A DNA stretch of 64,000 nucleotides, from NCBI GenBank assembly GCA_016709225.1, contig JADJEE010000001.1, forward strand, positions 1,488,001-1,552,000, read 5' to 3'. The stretch comes from Deltaproteobacteria bacterium (lineage in GTDB: Bacteria; Myxococcota_A; Polyangia; Nannocystales; Nannocystaceae). Below the pieces are notes generated by a model. It saw only the letters and a program-made list of their open reading frames with translations, was not told the origin of the DNA and searched no databases. The position numbers and the translations under genes were made by a program. Below are positions 21,208 through 31,616 of this stretch, piece after piece; within the stretch, counting starts at the first letter, position 1, and each line of letters begins with the position of its first letter.

Positions 21208-22073
21208 TCGCGCTGCTCGGCGTGGTCGCGTGCGCGTCCGATCCCGCGGTGCTGGGCCGCGCCGCGCTCGCCCGCGGCGACGACCGCGAGGCGGCGCGTC
21301 AGCTCGCGATGGCGGTCCGCGGCAGCGATGACGCCGCGCTGTGGCGTGACCTCGCGCGCGCCCGACAGCGCGCCGGCGACATCGACGGTGCCCACGCAGC
21401 GATCGTCGAGGCGGCCGCGCGCGCGCCCGAAGATCCCAGCATCGTGCTGGTGCGCGCGCAGCTGCGGCTCGCGCGGGAGGATCGCGAGGGGGCGGCCCAC
21501 GACGCGCGGTGGCTGCTGCCGCGGCTGCACGACGCCGGCAGCCTCGAACGCCTCGCGGTGGTGTTCGTGCGGCTCGGTGACGCCGGCGCCGCGTTGCGGG
21601 CCGCCGGCGCCGCGATCGAGGCCACCGACGGCGCGGCCGCCAGCTACGTGAACCTCGCCGTGCTCGCGACCGAGCTGCGCCGCTTCGAGGCCGCTCGCGA
21701 CGCGCTGCGGGCCGGTCGTGCACGACACCCCGCGGACCTCACGCTGCTCGAGACCGAGGCCGCGTTCCTGCTCGCGCAGGGCCAGCTCGATGCGGCCCGC
21801 GACGACTACCTCGCGCTGCTGCCCCGTCATGCGCGACCGGGCCTGGTGCACCTGGCGCTCGCGCTCGTCGAGCACGCGCGCGGCGACCACGGGGCCGCCG
21901 TTCGTCACGCGCGCGCGGCCGTCGATGCCGAGGGCCAGGCGCGCTCCGACGTGCACTACACCCTCGTCGTCACGCTGCGCGACGCCGGACTCGACGACGA
22001 GGCTCGCACCGCGTTGCGCCGCGCGCAGCGGCGCTTTCCCGGCGACGACGCACTCGCGCGACTGGTAGAGTGA
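21183..22073 (+). CDS. TPR-repeat lipoprotein
   Basis: About 296 residues from a GTG at 21183, overlapping the pseudokinase end; GTG at 21177 is also possible. The N-terminus ARIGLLVALLGVVAC is a lipoprotein signal. TPR-like helical pairs follow with repeated ALARGDDREAARQL, LARARQRAGDIDGAHAAI, LVRLGDAG and LAQGQLDAARDDYLALL patterns. The 25-bp overlap with the upstream gene and the GTGA overlap with the downstream gene argue that all three are co-expressed. It is probably a periplasmic or outer-membrane protein-interaction module. Confidence 0.8.
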   Translation: MAARIGLLVALLGVVACASDPAVLGRAALARGDDREAARQLAMAVRGSDDAALWRDLARARQRAGDIDGAHAAIVEAAARAPEDPSIVLVRAQLRLAREDREGAAHDARWLLPRLHDAGSLERLAVVFVRLGDAGAALRAAGAAIEATDGAAASYVNLAVLATELRRFEAARDALRAGRARHPADLTLLETEAAFLLAQGQLDAARDDYLALLPRHARPGLVHLALALVEHARGDHGAAVRHARAAVDAEGQARSDVHYTLVVTLRDAGLDDEARTALRRAQRRFPGDDALARLVE

Positions 22074-23971
22074 CCGACGTCGCCGGCATGATCCACACGC
22101 TCGCCCTGCTGTCGTCGCTGGCCGTGTCAGGCGCGGCCGAACCCAGCGACGCACGCCATCGCTGGCCGCGCTGGCCCACCGAGGTCACCCACGCCGCCGC
22201 GCCGCTGCGCGCCCGCGAGGATCAGGATCACACCCGCGTCGAGGCCCTGCTCGAGCTGGACGCCTACGCGACCCCGATCATCGAACCGTGGCTGGTCCAC
22301 GCGCTCGGCGACCCGTCGACGGCGGTCAAGCGCGAAGCCCTGCGCATCTGCTTCGAGCGCGAGCTCGAGGCCTGCGTGCCGTCGGCGCTGGCGCTGTGGT
22401 CGGCGGCCAGCGAGCCGAGCCTGCGGGTCGCCGCGCTGCGCGTGATGGCGCTCGCCCCCGAGGGCGCCGGATTCGACGCGCTGCTCAGGGCCCTGCGCGA
22501 CGACAACGACGGCCTGCGCGGCCAGGCGGCGCAGATCCTCGGCTGGGCGCGGCTACGGGGCGAGCGACGCGAGCGCGCGATCGGTGCGCTGCTCGCCAAG
22601 CTGGGCGATCTGTCGGCGACCGTGCGGCTGTACGCGGTGGAGAGCCTGGGCCTGCTCGCGGCCGACGACGCCACGCTGCCGCTGGCGCGGCTGCTCGACG
22701 ACGCCGAGCCCAGCGTGCGCATGGCCGCCGCGCGTGCGCTGGGGCAGATCGGCGATCCGCGGGTCGCGGGCGCGCTGGGCCGCGCGGTCGCTGCGGTGAA
22801 CGAGCCGCCGGTCACGCGCGCGCTGATGGCCGCGTTGTGTCAGCTGCGCACGAGCGACCGCGGCGACGACGATGTCGAGCTCGACGGGGAGCTGATCGCA
22901 GCGCTCGACGAGCCGCCGGCCGGCCTGACCAGCAACGACGTCGCCGAGCTGCTGGGCCTGCGCGCCGACCCGAGCGCGTCGCTGGTGGCGAAGGTCGCCG
23001 CGCGCCTGCGCGACCCCAGCCTGGCACGACCGGCCTTGGCGGTGTTGGTCGCCTGGGGCCCGGCCGCGACCGCGGCGCTGCGGGAGGCCCGGGCCGCAGG
23101 GCTCTCGCCCGATCTCGAGCTCGAGATCGATCGCCAGCTGGCCGCGCTCGCCGTGCCGGTGCGCACCGGTCGCGATGCACCGGCGCCCGACGATGCGCCG
23201 CGCCTGCACGTCGACGCGCGCTCGCTCGATGCGCTGGTGCGGCTCCCCGACGTCGACGCGCTGGCCCACCTGGGTCGGGTCGCGCACGGCATCGACGCGG
23301 CCGCGATCCGTGCGCGCCTCGGGCTCGACGAGCCGCTGGTCGATCGTCGCGTCGAGCTCGGGCTGGCAGTGCTCCGCGGCCCCGCGCTCGCGCTCGGCCG
23401 CGACGATCACCGCGTGGTCGCGCGCATCGTCGGATGGGCGCGCGACCACGCGGCCGCCCGCAGCGATCGCTGCCTCGCGGCGTGGGCCCTGCGGGCGGTC
23501 GACCGCGGCGGCGCGGCCATCGAGTACGCCCGTCGGGAGACCGCGGCGCTGCTGGCCGATCGCGACCCCGCGGTGCGGGCCTGCGCCGCGGCGAGCTGGC
23601 GCGCGCTCGTACAGCGCGCCGACGACCGCGCCCTGGTCGACCCCGACGCACGCGTGCGCGTCGCGGCGATCCTCGCCGCATCGGCGGCCGGACCCAACCG
23701 GCTCGAGCGGCGTCGCATCGCGTGGCTCGCCGCCGCCGATCCCGACACCCGCGTACGGCAGGCGGCTCGCCACGCCCGGCGTCGCCGGGGCCGCGGCCAG
23801 GGCATCGCGTGGGTGCACCGCGTCGCCGAGGTCGAAGCGCCCGAGGGCCGCAGCCCGTGGATCGCCGTCACCGTCGATGGCGGCAGCCCGCTCTCCCTGC
23901 CGGCGGTGCGCATCGGCGGGCAGCTGTTCGCGGCGGCACCGGGCCTCGGTCCGGTGCGCCTCGCGGAGTGA
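22070..23971 (+). CDS. Exported HEAT-repeat protein
   Basis: 633 residues if the GTG at 22070 is used, which overlaps the previous stop as GTGA. The ATG at 22088 would give a cleaner signal peptide (MIHTLALLSSLAVSGAAEP) and may be the true start. Nearly the whole protein is built of HEAT/armadillo-like helices, for example LRVAALRVMALAPEG, LRGQAAQILGWARLRGE, VRLYAVESLGLLAADD and VRMAAARALGQIGDP. The C-terminus (WIAVTVDGGSPLSLP...) looks like a small beta domain. A periplasmic scaffold role is inferred. Confidence 0.8.
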   Translation: MTDVAGMIHTLALLSSLAVSGAAEPSDARHRWPRWPTEVTHAAAPLRAREDQDHTRVEALLELDAYATPIIEPWLVHALGDPSTAVKREALRICFERELEACVPSALALWSAASEPSLRVAALRVMALAPEGAGFDALLRALRDDNDGLRGQAAQILGWARLRGERRERAIGALLAKLGDLSATVRLYAVESLGLLAADDATLPLARLLDDAEPSVRMAAARALGQIGDPRVAGALGRAVAAVNEPPVTRALMAALCQLRTSDRGDDDVELDGELIAALDEPPAGLTSNDVAELLGLRADPSASLVAKVAARLRDPSLARPALAVLVAWGPAATAALREARAAGLSPDLELEIDRQLAALAVPVRTGRDAPAPDDAPRLHVDARSLDALVRLPDVDALAHLGRVAHGIDAAAIRARLGLDEPLVDRRVELGLAVLRGPALALGRDDHRVVARIVGWARDHAAARSDRCLAAWALRAVDRGGAAIEYARRETAALLADRDPAVRACAAASWRALVQRADDRALVDPDARVRVAAILAASAAGPNRLERRRIAWLAAADPDTRVRQAARHARRRRGRGQGIAWVHRVAEVEAPEGRSPWIAVTVDGGSPLSLPAVRIGGQLFAAAPGLGPVRLAE

Positions 23972-23975
23972 ACCC

Positions 23976-23992
23976 GCCCTCCGACGGGGGGC
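23976..23992 (+). terminator. Short GC hairpin after the HEAT gene
   Basis: A 7-bp stem (GCCCTCC with GGGGGGC, one G-T pair) and a 3-nt loop lie 5 bp past the stop codon. No T-run follows, so termination is only suggested. Confidence 0.4.
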
Positions 23993-24155
23993 TCCAGCAT
24001 CATTCGCGTTGTGCCCAGGGAGGGTTTGCGACGATCCATTGCAAGCGAACCCGGCTCGATGACATTCGCGGGGGTCCGCCCAGGGCTCGCTCGGCAACTC
24101 GCTGGAATCGCAGGCGAGGCGCCGCGGGCGACGCTCTTGCTCATGTGCTGGGCGC

Positions 24156-24719
24156 ATGACCGCCGCCGCCGAGTTCGCCCGCGCCACCGCCCCGCACGCC
24201 ACCCGCCTCTACCGGCTCGGACTCCGTCTCACCCGGCAACCCAGCGACGCCGCCGACCTCGTGCAGGACGCGATGTGTCGCGCGTGGGCGACCTGGGATC
24301 GCTTCGACCGCGCGGGCAACGTCGGCGCGTACCTCTCGCGCATCCTGATGAACGCGTTCATCTCGCGGCACCGTCACCTGCGCGTGGTGACGACCGTGCA
24401 GGCGCGCTGCGATCTCGTCGATCACCTCTTCGACGGCGCGCGCCTCGAGGCGGCGCTGGACCCCGAGCTCGGTGTCGCCGCGTGCTCGTTGTCGGACGAG
24501 TGCATCGAGGCGCTCGCAGAGCTGCCGACCCACTACCGCAGCGTGGTCGAGCTGGTCGATCTCGGCGGCCTGCCCTACCGCGACGCCGCCGACCGACTCG
24601 GCGTGCCGCTCGGTACCGTGATGAGCCGCTTGCACCGCGCCCGTCGACTGCTGCGCGAGCGACTGTCCGACTACGCCCGCGGCTTCGGCTTCGGCGGCGC
24701 CGTCGCCCACGCGGCGTGA
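24156..24719 (+). CDS. ECF-type RNA polymerase sigma factor
   Basis: 187 residues. Sigma-70 region 2 is seen in LYRLGLRLTRQPSDAADLVQDAMCRAWATWDRF and region 4 in IEALAELPTHYRSVVELVDLGGLPYRDAADRLGVPLGTVMSRLHRARRLLRERL. The central linker is short, as in ECF sigma factors. No anti-sigma gene is adjacent; the next gene is a TlpA-like lipoprotein 76 bp downstream. The protein should redirect RNA polymerase to a small stress or envelope regulon, but the signal is not visible. About 180 bp of upstream DNA contains no confident autoregulatory promoter. Confidence 0.92.
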   Translation: MTAAAEFARATAPHATRLYRLGLRLTRQPSDAADLVQDAMCRAWATWDRFDRAGNVGAYLSRILMNAFISRHRHLRVVTTVQARCDLVDHLFDGARLEAALDPELGVAACSLSDECIEALAELPTHYRSVVELVDLGGLPYRDAADRLGVPLGTVMSRLHRARRLLRERLSDYARGFGFGGAVAHAA

Positions 24720-24795
24720 CCGACCCGGCGCCGCGGAGGCACGGGTTGACGCGCGCGGGCGACCGCGACATCGTGCGGGCCCCGTCCCCGGACCC

Positions 24796-25347
24796 ATGCG
24801 TACCCTGCCGTCGATCGCCGCGCTCACGCTCCTGCTGGCCTGCCAGGGCAAGGGTGCCGGCGCCGGCCGACACGACGACGACGACGAGCGCAGCGCAGCG
24901 CAGGACCCCTCGCCGTACGCGGCCGCGCCTGGGCTCACCGGCAAGACCATCGACGGCCAGCCCTACGATCTGGCCGCGGCGCGCGGCGAGGTCGTACTGC
25001 TGAACGTGTGGGCGACCTGGTGCGCACCGTGCCGCGAGGAGCTGCCGGCGCTACGGCGCCTTCACGAGCGCTACGCCGGCCAGGGCTTCGGCGTCGTGGG
25101 CGTGAGCGTCGATCGCCGCAACGCATTGATGGGCGTGCGCCGCATGGTCGAGGAATTCGGGCTGCCCTACCCGATCGTGTTCGATCCCGAGAGCGAGGCC
25201 ATCACGCCGTGGAACGTGCGCGGCTACCCGACCTCGTTCCTCGTCGATCGCAGCGGCCACGTCCGCTGGCGTCGCGACGGCACCGTGACCGCCGACGATC
25301 CCGAGCTGTTGGCGGCCATCGATGCCGCGCTCGCCGGCACGCCCTGA
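24796..25347 (+). CDS. TlpA/ResA-like thioredoxin-fold lipoprotein
   Basis: 183 residues. The signal MRTLPSIAALTLLLAC ends in a lipobox. An acidic linker precedes a TlpA-type thioredoxin domain with the active site WATWCAPCREE and the cis-Pro region RGYPTSFLVDRSG. It is expected to reduce or exchange disulfides in the periplasm, often for cytochrome c maturation, which would fit the cytochrome-like lipoproteins elsewhere in the window (inference). It follows the ECF sigma gene by 76 bp. A TTGACG box in the gap (about 24746) could be a promoter element, but its -10 is weak. Confidence 0.9.
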   Translation: MRTLPSIAALTLLLACQGKGAGAGRHDDDDERSAAQDPSPYAAAPGLTGKTIDGQPYDLAAARGEVVLLNVWATWCAPCREELPALRRLHERYAGQGFGVVGVSVDRRNALMGVRRMVEEFGLPYPIVFDPESEAITPWNVRGYPTSFLVDRSGHVRWRRDGTVTADDPELLAAIDAALAGTP

Positions 25348-25350
25348 AGG

Positions 25351-25378
25351 GCCGTGACGGGCCGGTTGCCGGCACGGC
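25351..25378. terminator. Hairpin between convergent tlpA-like and ftsH genes
   Basis: GCCGTG (25351-25356) pairs with CACGGC (25373-25378), and the inner CCGG/CCGG pair closes a TTG loop, leaving a 5-nt bulge. It lies in the 54-bp gap between two converging genes and could serve either side. There is no T-run. Confidence 0.45.
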
Positions 25379-25401
25379 GCCCACGCCCTGCCGGCGCGCG
25401 A

Positions 25402-27320
<1,919 letters not shown>

Positions 27321-27324
<4 letters not shown>

Positions 27325-28466
27325 GCGCTTCGACCGGGTTCGGGCAGGATAGCCGCCGGGTTGGGGTGGGTCAATGGTTGCAGGCCCGCATCGGCACGTC
27401 CCGTGGTGGGGCTGGACCCATCCACGACCGGGCCCGTGGGCGCACACGGCGGCTCGGCCCCGTCGGCGCCGCTGTGCTCGATCCACACCGCGTCGCCGTC
27501 GGCCCGCAGGCGACGATGGCCCGCGAGGTCCCAGCCGCGTGGCCCGGGGACCGACGCCAGCGCGGCGTCGATGTCGGCCACCACGCGGTGGGGCACCGCG
27601 TCGGCCGCGAGCCCGTGCGCGCGACACAGCGCTCGGATCGCCCGTCGCCGCACGGCGCTCGAGCACGCGCGCAGCTCCCTGCGCGACAGCACCGAGGGCG
27701 CCACAGCGATCTCGTCGGCGGCGGGGAGCGAGCCCGCGACGATCTCCGCGGTGTTCGCCAGGTGGCGCACGGCCGCGGGGTTCAACGCGCTCAGCAGCGG
27801 CAGCAGGCCATGCCGCACGCGTGCGCGGGGCTGGCGGAGATCGTCGTTGCTGGGATCGTCCACGAACGGCAGCGCGAGCCGAGCCGCCAGCGTGCGGGTC
27901 TCTTCGCGGGTCAAGTGCAGCAGTGGACGCACGATGCGGGCTCCCTCGGCCAGACGGCGCGCCGGCGCGTCGGGTTTCAGCGGCTCGATCGCCGGCATGC
28001 CCGCCAGGCCGGCGAGGCCGGTGCCACGGGCGAGCTGCAGCAGCATCGTCTCGGCCTGATCGGTCGCGGTGTGGGCGAGCACGAGCGCCGAGGCCCCGTG
28101 CTGCTGCGCCCGCTCGCGCAGCGCGTCGCGCCGCAGCGCGCGGGCCCGCGCCGCCAGATCGGGCCCGCGCCCCAGCGCCAGGCGATCGATCGTGAACCGC
28201 AAGCCCTCGCGTCGTGCGATCGCGGCCACCAACGCCGCCTCGGCCGCGCCCGCTTGGCGGAGGCCGTGATCGACGTGCGCGACCACCAACGTCAGCCCCA
28301 GGCGCCGGCGCAGCAGCAGCAGCAGGCCCAGCGCGGCCATCGAGTCGGCGCCGCCGGACACGCCCACCACCACGGCGGCCGGCGAGGGTACGGCGCGCTC
28401 GAGCACGCGACGCAGGGGGCCCAGCGCAGCGCCGATGCTGGGGTGTCGTGCTGGCGTCGCGCCCAC
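27321..28466 (-). CDS. tilS: tRNA(Ile)-lysidine synthase
   Basis: 381 residues from GTG at 28466. The PP-loop ATP-binding motif SGGADSM is at about residues 36-42, followed by HVDHGLR and the conserved tail RHGLLPLLSALNP. The enzyme attaches lysine to C34 of tRNA-Ile(CAU) so that it reads AUA. The stop overlaps the ftsH start. The gene is divergent from the DUF6178 gene at 28493; only 26 bp separate the two start codons. Confidence 0.94.
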
Positions 28467-28492
28467 GGTTGCGATAGTACCCCGCGGCCACG

Positions 28493-30220
28493 GTGAAGAT
28501 CCCGGTCACACCCCAAGCCGTCGACGTCGACGAACTCCGTCAGGTGATCGACGACCCGCTCGCGCTCGAGCGGCGCGACGACGCCGACACCCTGGTGCCT
28601 GCGCTGCCATCGGCGTCGTTCGTGCGCATGGCCCGGATCCTCCGCGACGAGGGCCGCCTCGATCTGCTGCTGCCGCGGGCGACCGCCGATCAGCTGATCG
28701 CGCTGCTCGACCTCGACGCGTGGGTCGACGAGCGCATCGACAACACCCGCGCGCGCCGCTGGCTGGTTGCGATCGGCGAGAGCTGGGCCGCCGCCGACAA
28801 GCCCCGCGGGGCGCTGGTCGAGCTGATGTACGCGATGGATCCAGAGTTCTGGACCTTCGCGCTGCTGGCCGGCACGCGCGTGATCGTGCTCGACCTCGAG
28901 GACGACGCCGCACGTGACCAGGCCTACGACGAGCTGGCCGAGCTGCGCGCGTGGGAGACCCCCGACGGGTTCTTCATCATCGGCGTGCCCGACGACGAGA
29001 TGGGCCGCGCGGTGCTGCGGGTGCTGCACCGCGTGTACGACGATGATCTCGGTCAGGGCCGACGCTTGGTGCTCTCGATCGAGGCGGCGCTGGCCTCGGA
29101 GATCGAGGAGACGCTGCTGCGCTTCCGCTCGGGCCGCCTGGCCGATCTCGGCTTCGTGCAGTGGCAGGACGCCGTGAAGCTGTTCCGCCCGCTCGATCAC
29201 CGCGCGGCCGCCGACGCCGAGCCCCGCGACTTCCGCTGGCTGTCCGACGTCGAGCTCGGCGCGTCGGTCTCGAACCTGCGCGGCGGCGAGCTGCTGCGGC
29301 GCGCGATGGCCCGCATGACCGACGTCGAGCACGGCGTGCGCTCGCGCGAGTTCTTGCTGCTGGTCAACGAGGTCATCTCGGCGCAGCGCCTGCCGCCGGG
29401 CGACGAGTCGGTGCAGCAGCGTGCCATCGATCAGACCCAGGCCACGCTCGGGCTCGGGCTCGAGCTGCTGCTGCAGGCGCGGCCCGGCCACCCCGAGCCC
29501 GACGCCTACCTCGCCGAGCGCATCGCCGCGATCGGCCTGCGCGACGTCTTCCGCGTCGGCTACGGCGCCCTCGACAAGCTGCGCCGCGCCGCGATCGCGC
29601 TGCACCGCTCGATGCGGATCTCGCTCGACGCCGTGGGCTCGCTGTTGGACCGCCCGTGGGGCCCAGCGGTCGCCGCGGCCGTGCGCTGGTACCCCGAGCT
29701 CGCGCTCGAGTCGACCCAGGGCTCGTCGCGGCCGTTCCGCTCACTGGCCGACGTCGCGCGCGCGACCGAGCGCATCGCCGAGGCCGGGGCGCTGGCCGCA
29801 CTCACGTACCTCGATCGCGGCTACGGCGTCGAGCCGGTGTGGTTGGCGCGCATCGACGAGCCCGCCAAGCTCACGCTCGGCGATCTCCTGCGCACGGCGA
29901 TCGTGCACACGCAGCTCCCGGGCCACACCGCCCGCTTCGCGCCGCTCGGCCCCGACGATCTGGCGTGGGCCCACGCCAACCTGCTCGACGGCGGCGTGCT
30001 GGTCGAGCGGGTCGCGCGGGACTTCTCGGCCCGCTGCGACGCGCTGGGCCTGGGCCGCTACACCAAGGTGCTGGCGGACGCCGTGCTCACGCGCCTGCGC
30101 GTCGAGCTGCTCGCGCTCGAGTTCGACGGCGATCGCGTCGACCTCACCCGTGCCGGCGGCCTGGTCACGGTGCAATCGGTGAGCATGTGGCTCACCGTCG
30201 ACGCACCGCACAAGGACTGA
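28493..30220 (+). CDS. DUF6178-like protein of unknown function
   Basis: 575 residues from a GTG start. No signal peptide or membrane segment is seen. Conserved-looking motifs include LVELMYAMDPEFWTFALL, LEDDAARDQAYDELAELRA, FFIIGVPDDEMGRAVLRVLHRVYDDD and RFRSGRLADLGFVQWQDAVKLFRPL. These fit my memory of the DUF6178 family, found mainly in Deltaproteobacteria-type lineages. The function is unknown. It is divergent from tilS across a 26-bp gap holding a GATAGTAC palindrome-like -10 sequence. Confidence 0.75.
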   Translation: MKIPVTPQAVDVDELRQVIDDPLALERRDDADTLVPALPSASFVRMARILRDEGRLDLLLPRATADQLIALLDLDAWVDERIDNTRARRWLVAIGESWAAADKPRGALVELMYAMDPEFWTFALLAGTRVIVLDLEDDAARDQAYDELAELRAWETPDGFFIIGVPDDEMGRAVLRVLHRVYDDDLGQGRRLVLSIEAALASEIEETLLRFRSGRLADLGFVQWQDAVKLFRPLDHRAAADAEPRDFRWLSDVELGASVSNLRGGELLRRAMARMTDVEHGVRSREFLLLVNEVISAQRLPPGDESVQQRAIDQTQATLGLGLELLLQARPGHPEPDAYLAERIAAIGLRDVFRVGYGALDKLRRAAIALHRSMRISLDAVGSLLDRPWGPAVAAAVRWYPELALESTQGSSRPFRSLADVARATERIAEAGALAALTYLDRGYGVEPVWLARIDEPAKLTLGDLLRTAIVHTQLPGHTARFAPLGPDDLAWAHANLLDGGVLVERVARDFSARCDALGLGRYTKVLADAVLTRLRVELLALEFDGDRVDLTRAGGLVTVQSVSMWLTVDAPHKD

Positions 30221-30230
30221 CGCGCGCCCC

Positions 30231-31076
30231 TCAGGTGCCGGCCGGAAGGGTCGCGAGCGCCGCCTCGGCGGCGTGGCGCTCGGCCTCGCGGATGCTGGTG
30301 CCCTCACCCTCGCCGAGCACCAGCGGTGCCGCCTCACCCAGCCGCAGCTCGACGCGGGCGCGCCAGCGCGGTGGTCCCTCGTCACCGCGGACGTCGAGCC
30401 GCACGTACGACGGCGCCACGCGGTGTCGCGCCTGCGCCCAGTGCTGCAATCGTGTCTTCGGATCGAGCGCGGTGTCGGGATCGACCCCCGCGAGCGCCGC
30501 GTCGAACAGCCGGGTGAACACCGCGGCGGCCTCGTCGGCGGCCCGCAACCCCTGTGCACGGGCGTCGAGGAACACCGCCCCGAGCACCGCCTCCAGTGCG
30601 TCGGCGAGGGTCGAGCGATGCTGCCGCCCCCCGAGCTTGTCGTCGCCGCGACCGAGCCACAGGAACGCCCCGAGGTCGATCGATCGCGCGACCTCGAACA
30701 GGCTCGACTCCGACACCACGCTCGCGCGCAGGCGCGTCAACTCGCCCTCTTGCAGGCCCGGGTGTCGCTGCCACAGTGCGTCGGCGGCGAGCAACCCGAG
30801 CACGGCATCGCCGAAGAACTCGAGGCACGCGTTGCTGGGCCAGCCCGCGTCGGGGTGCTCGTTCGCCCACGAGCCCAACGTCAGCGCCGCGCGCAGCAGA
30901 CTCGGTCGCGCGAAGGCATAGCCGAGACGCCCCTGCAGCTCCGCGAGCGCCGCCACGCCGCCGGGCGGCGCATCGACCTCGGGCTCGGCCGCATCCGGCA
31001 GGGCCGCGAGGGTTTCGGGCAGACGCACCAACGCCCGCCATCCTACGACGTCGCGCCGGCGACTGCGACCGGTCAC
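30231..31076 (-). CDS. rnc: Ribonuclease III
   Basis: 281 residues. The RNase III signature is NACLEFFGDAVLG, and the second acidic catalytic site lies in LADALEAVLGAVFLDA. A C-terminal double-stranded-RNA-binding domain follows (DPKTRLQHWAQAR...GEGTSIREAERHAAEAALATL). About 35 extra N-terminal residues rich in Glu/Pro precede the domain, so a later start is possible. It cleaves double-stranded RNA in rRNA maturation and mRNA decay. It converges with the DUF6178 gene 10 bp away. Confidence 0.94.
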   Translation of the reverse strand: MTGRSRRRDVVGWRALVRLPETLAALPDAAEPEVDAPPGGVAALAELQGRLGYAFARPSLLRAALTLGSWANEHPDAGWPSNACLEFFGDAVLGLLAADALWQRHPGLQEGELTRLRASVVSESSLFEVARSIDLGAFLWLGRGDDKLGGRQHRSTLADALEAVLGAVFLDARAQGLRAADEAAAVFTRLFDAALAGVDPDTALDPKTRLQHWAQARHRVAPSYVRLDVRGDEGPPRWRARVELRLGEAAPLVLGEGEGTSIREAERHAAEAALATLPAGT

Positions 31077-31098
31077 GGGCCCCTCGGTGCACGTCGAC

Positions 31099-31128
31099 TT
31101 GTCGCGGCTTCGCGCGGTGCCGTAGCAT
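31099..31128 (+). promoter_or_regulatory. Candidate sigma-70-type promoter for the TerB-like gene
   Basis: TTGTCG (31099-31104), an 18-bp spacer and TAGCAT (31123-31128) stand about 40 bp before the ATG at 31169. The same TTGxxx-18-TAGCAT arrangement occurs at 42013-42042. Confidence 0.4.
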
Positions 31129-31168
31129 CTGCATCCGCACGCGAGCAGCCTCGCCGCGGCCCCGCGCC

Positions 31169-31573
31169 ATGAAAGCCCACATCGACACCATCACCGACCT
31201 GCTGTTGGGATCCGCCTACGCCGACAAGCGACTGGAGGGCGGCGAGATCGCGGCCATCGAAGGCATGCTGTGCAAGCTGCTCGCGGTCGACGCGCTGCCG
31301 CAGGCGCAGAAGGATCGCATCGCGGGCTTCAACCCCGCCAAGTTCGACGCCACCGCGGCCGCGGGTCGGCTGCGCTTCGAGTCGGCGGAGAACAAGCGCA
31401 CCGTGCTCGAGCTCATCGCCAGCGTGAGCGAGTCGGACGACGAGATCGACATGGCCGAGGACGCCTACCTGCGCAAGGTCGCAGCCGGCATGGGCATCAG
31501 CGACGCCGACATCGCCGACCTCGCGATCGAGGTGCTCGAGGACGACGAGCTGGACGGCATCCTCAAGCCGTGA
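31169..31573 (+). CDS. TerB-like small acidic protein
   Basis: 134 residues, largely alpha-helical and acidic. The pattern SAYADKRLEGGEIAAIEGML...IASVSESDDEIDMAEDAYLRKVAAGMGIS matches the TerB/tellurite-resistance-like fold (two helical repeats with metal-binding acidic residues). A specific role in tellurite resistance is not implied. No signal peptide is seen, so it is cytoplasmic. It stands alone, with its own candidate promoter. Confidence 0.75.
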   Translation: MKAHIDTITDLLLGSAYADKRLEGGEIAAIEGMLCKLLAVDALPQAQKDRIAGFNPAKFDATAAAGRLRFESAENKRTVLELIASVSESDDEIDMAEDAYLRKVAAGMGISDADIADLAIEVLEDDELDGILKP

Positions 31574-31600
31574 ACCGAGCGCGGCGCGGAGCTGGGATCC

Positions 31601-31616
31601 GCGCTGGGTTCAGCGC
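31601..31616. terminator. Small hairpin between convergent TerB-like and mnmA genes
   Basis: GCGCTG-GGTT-CAGCGC forms a 6-bp stem with a 4-nt loop in the 36-bp gap, and touches the mnmA stop codon. GCGCTGGG-type repeats surround it. It is weak evidence for a bidirectional terminator. Confidence 0.35.
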
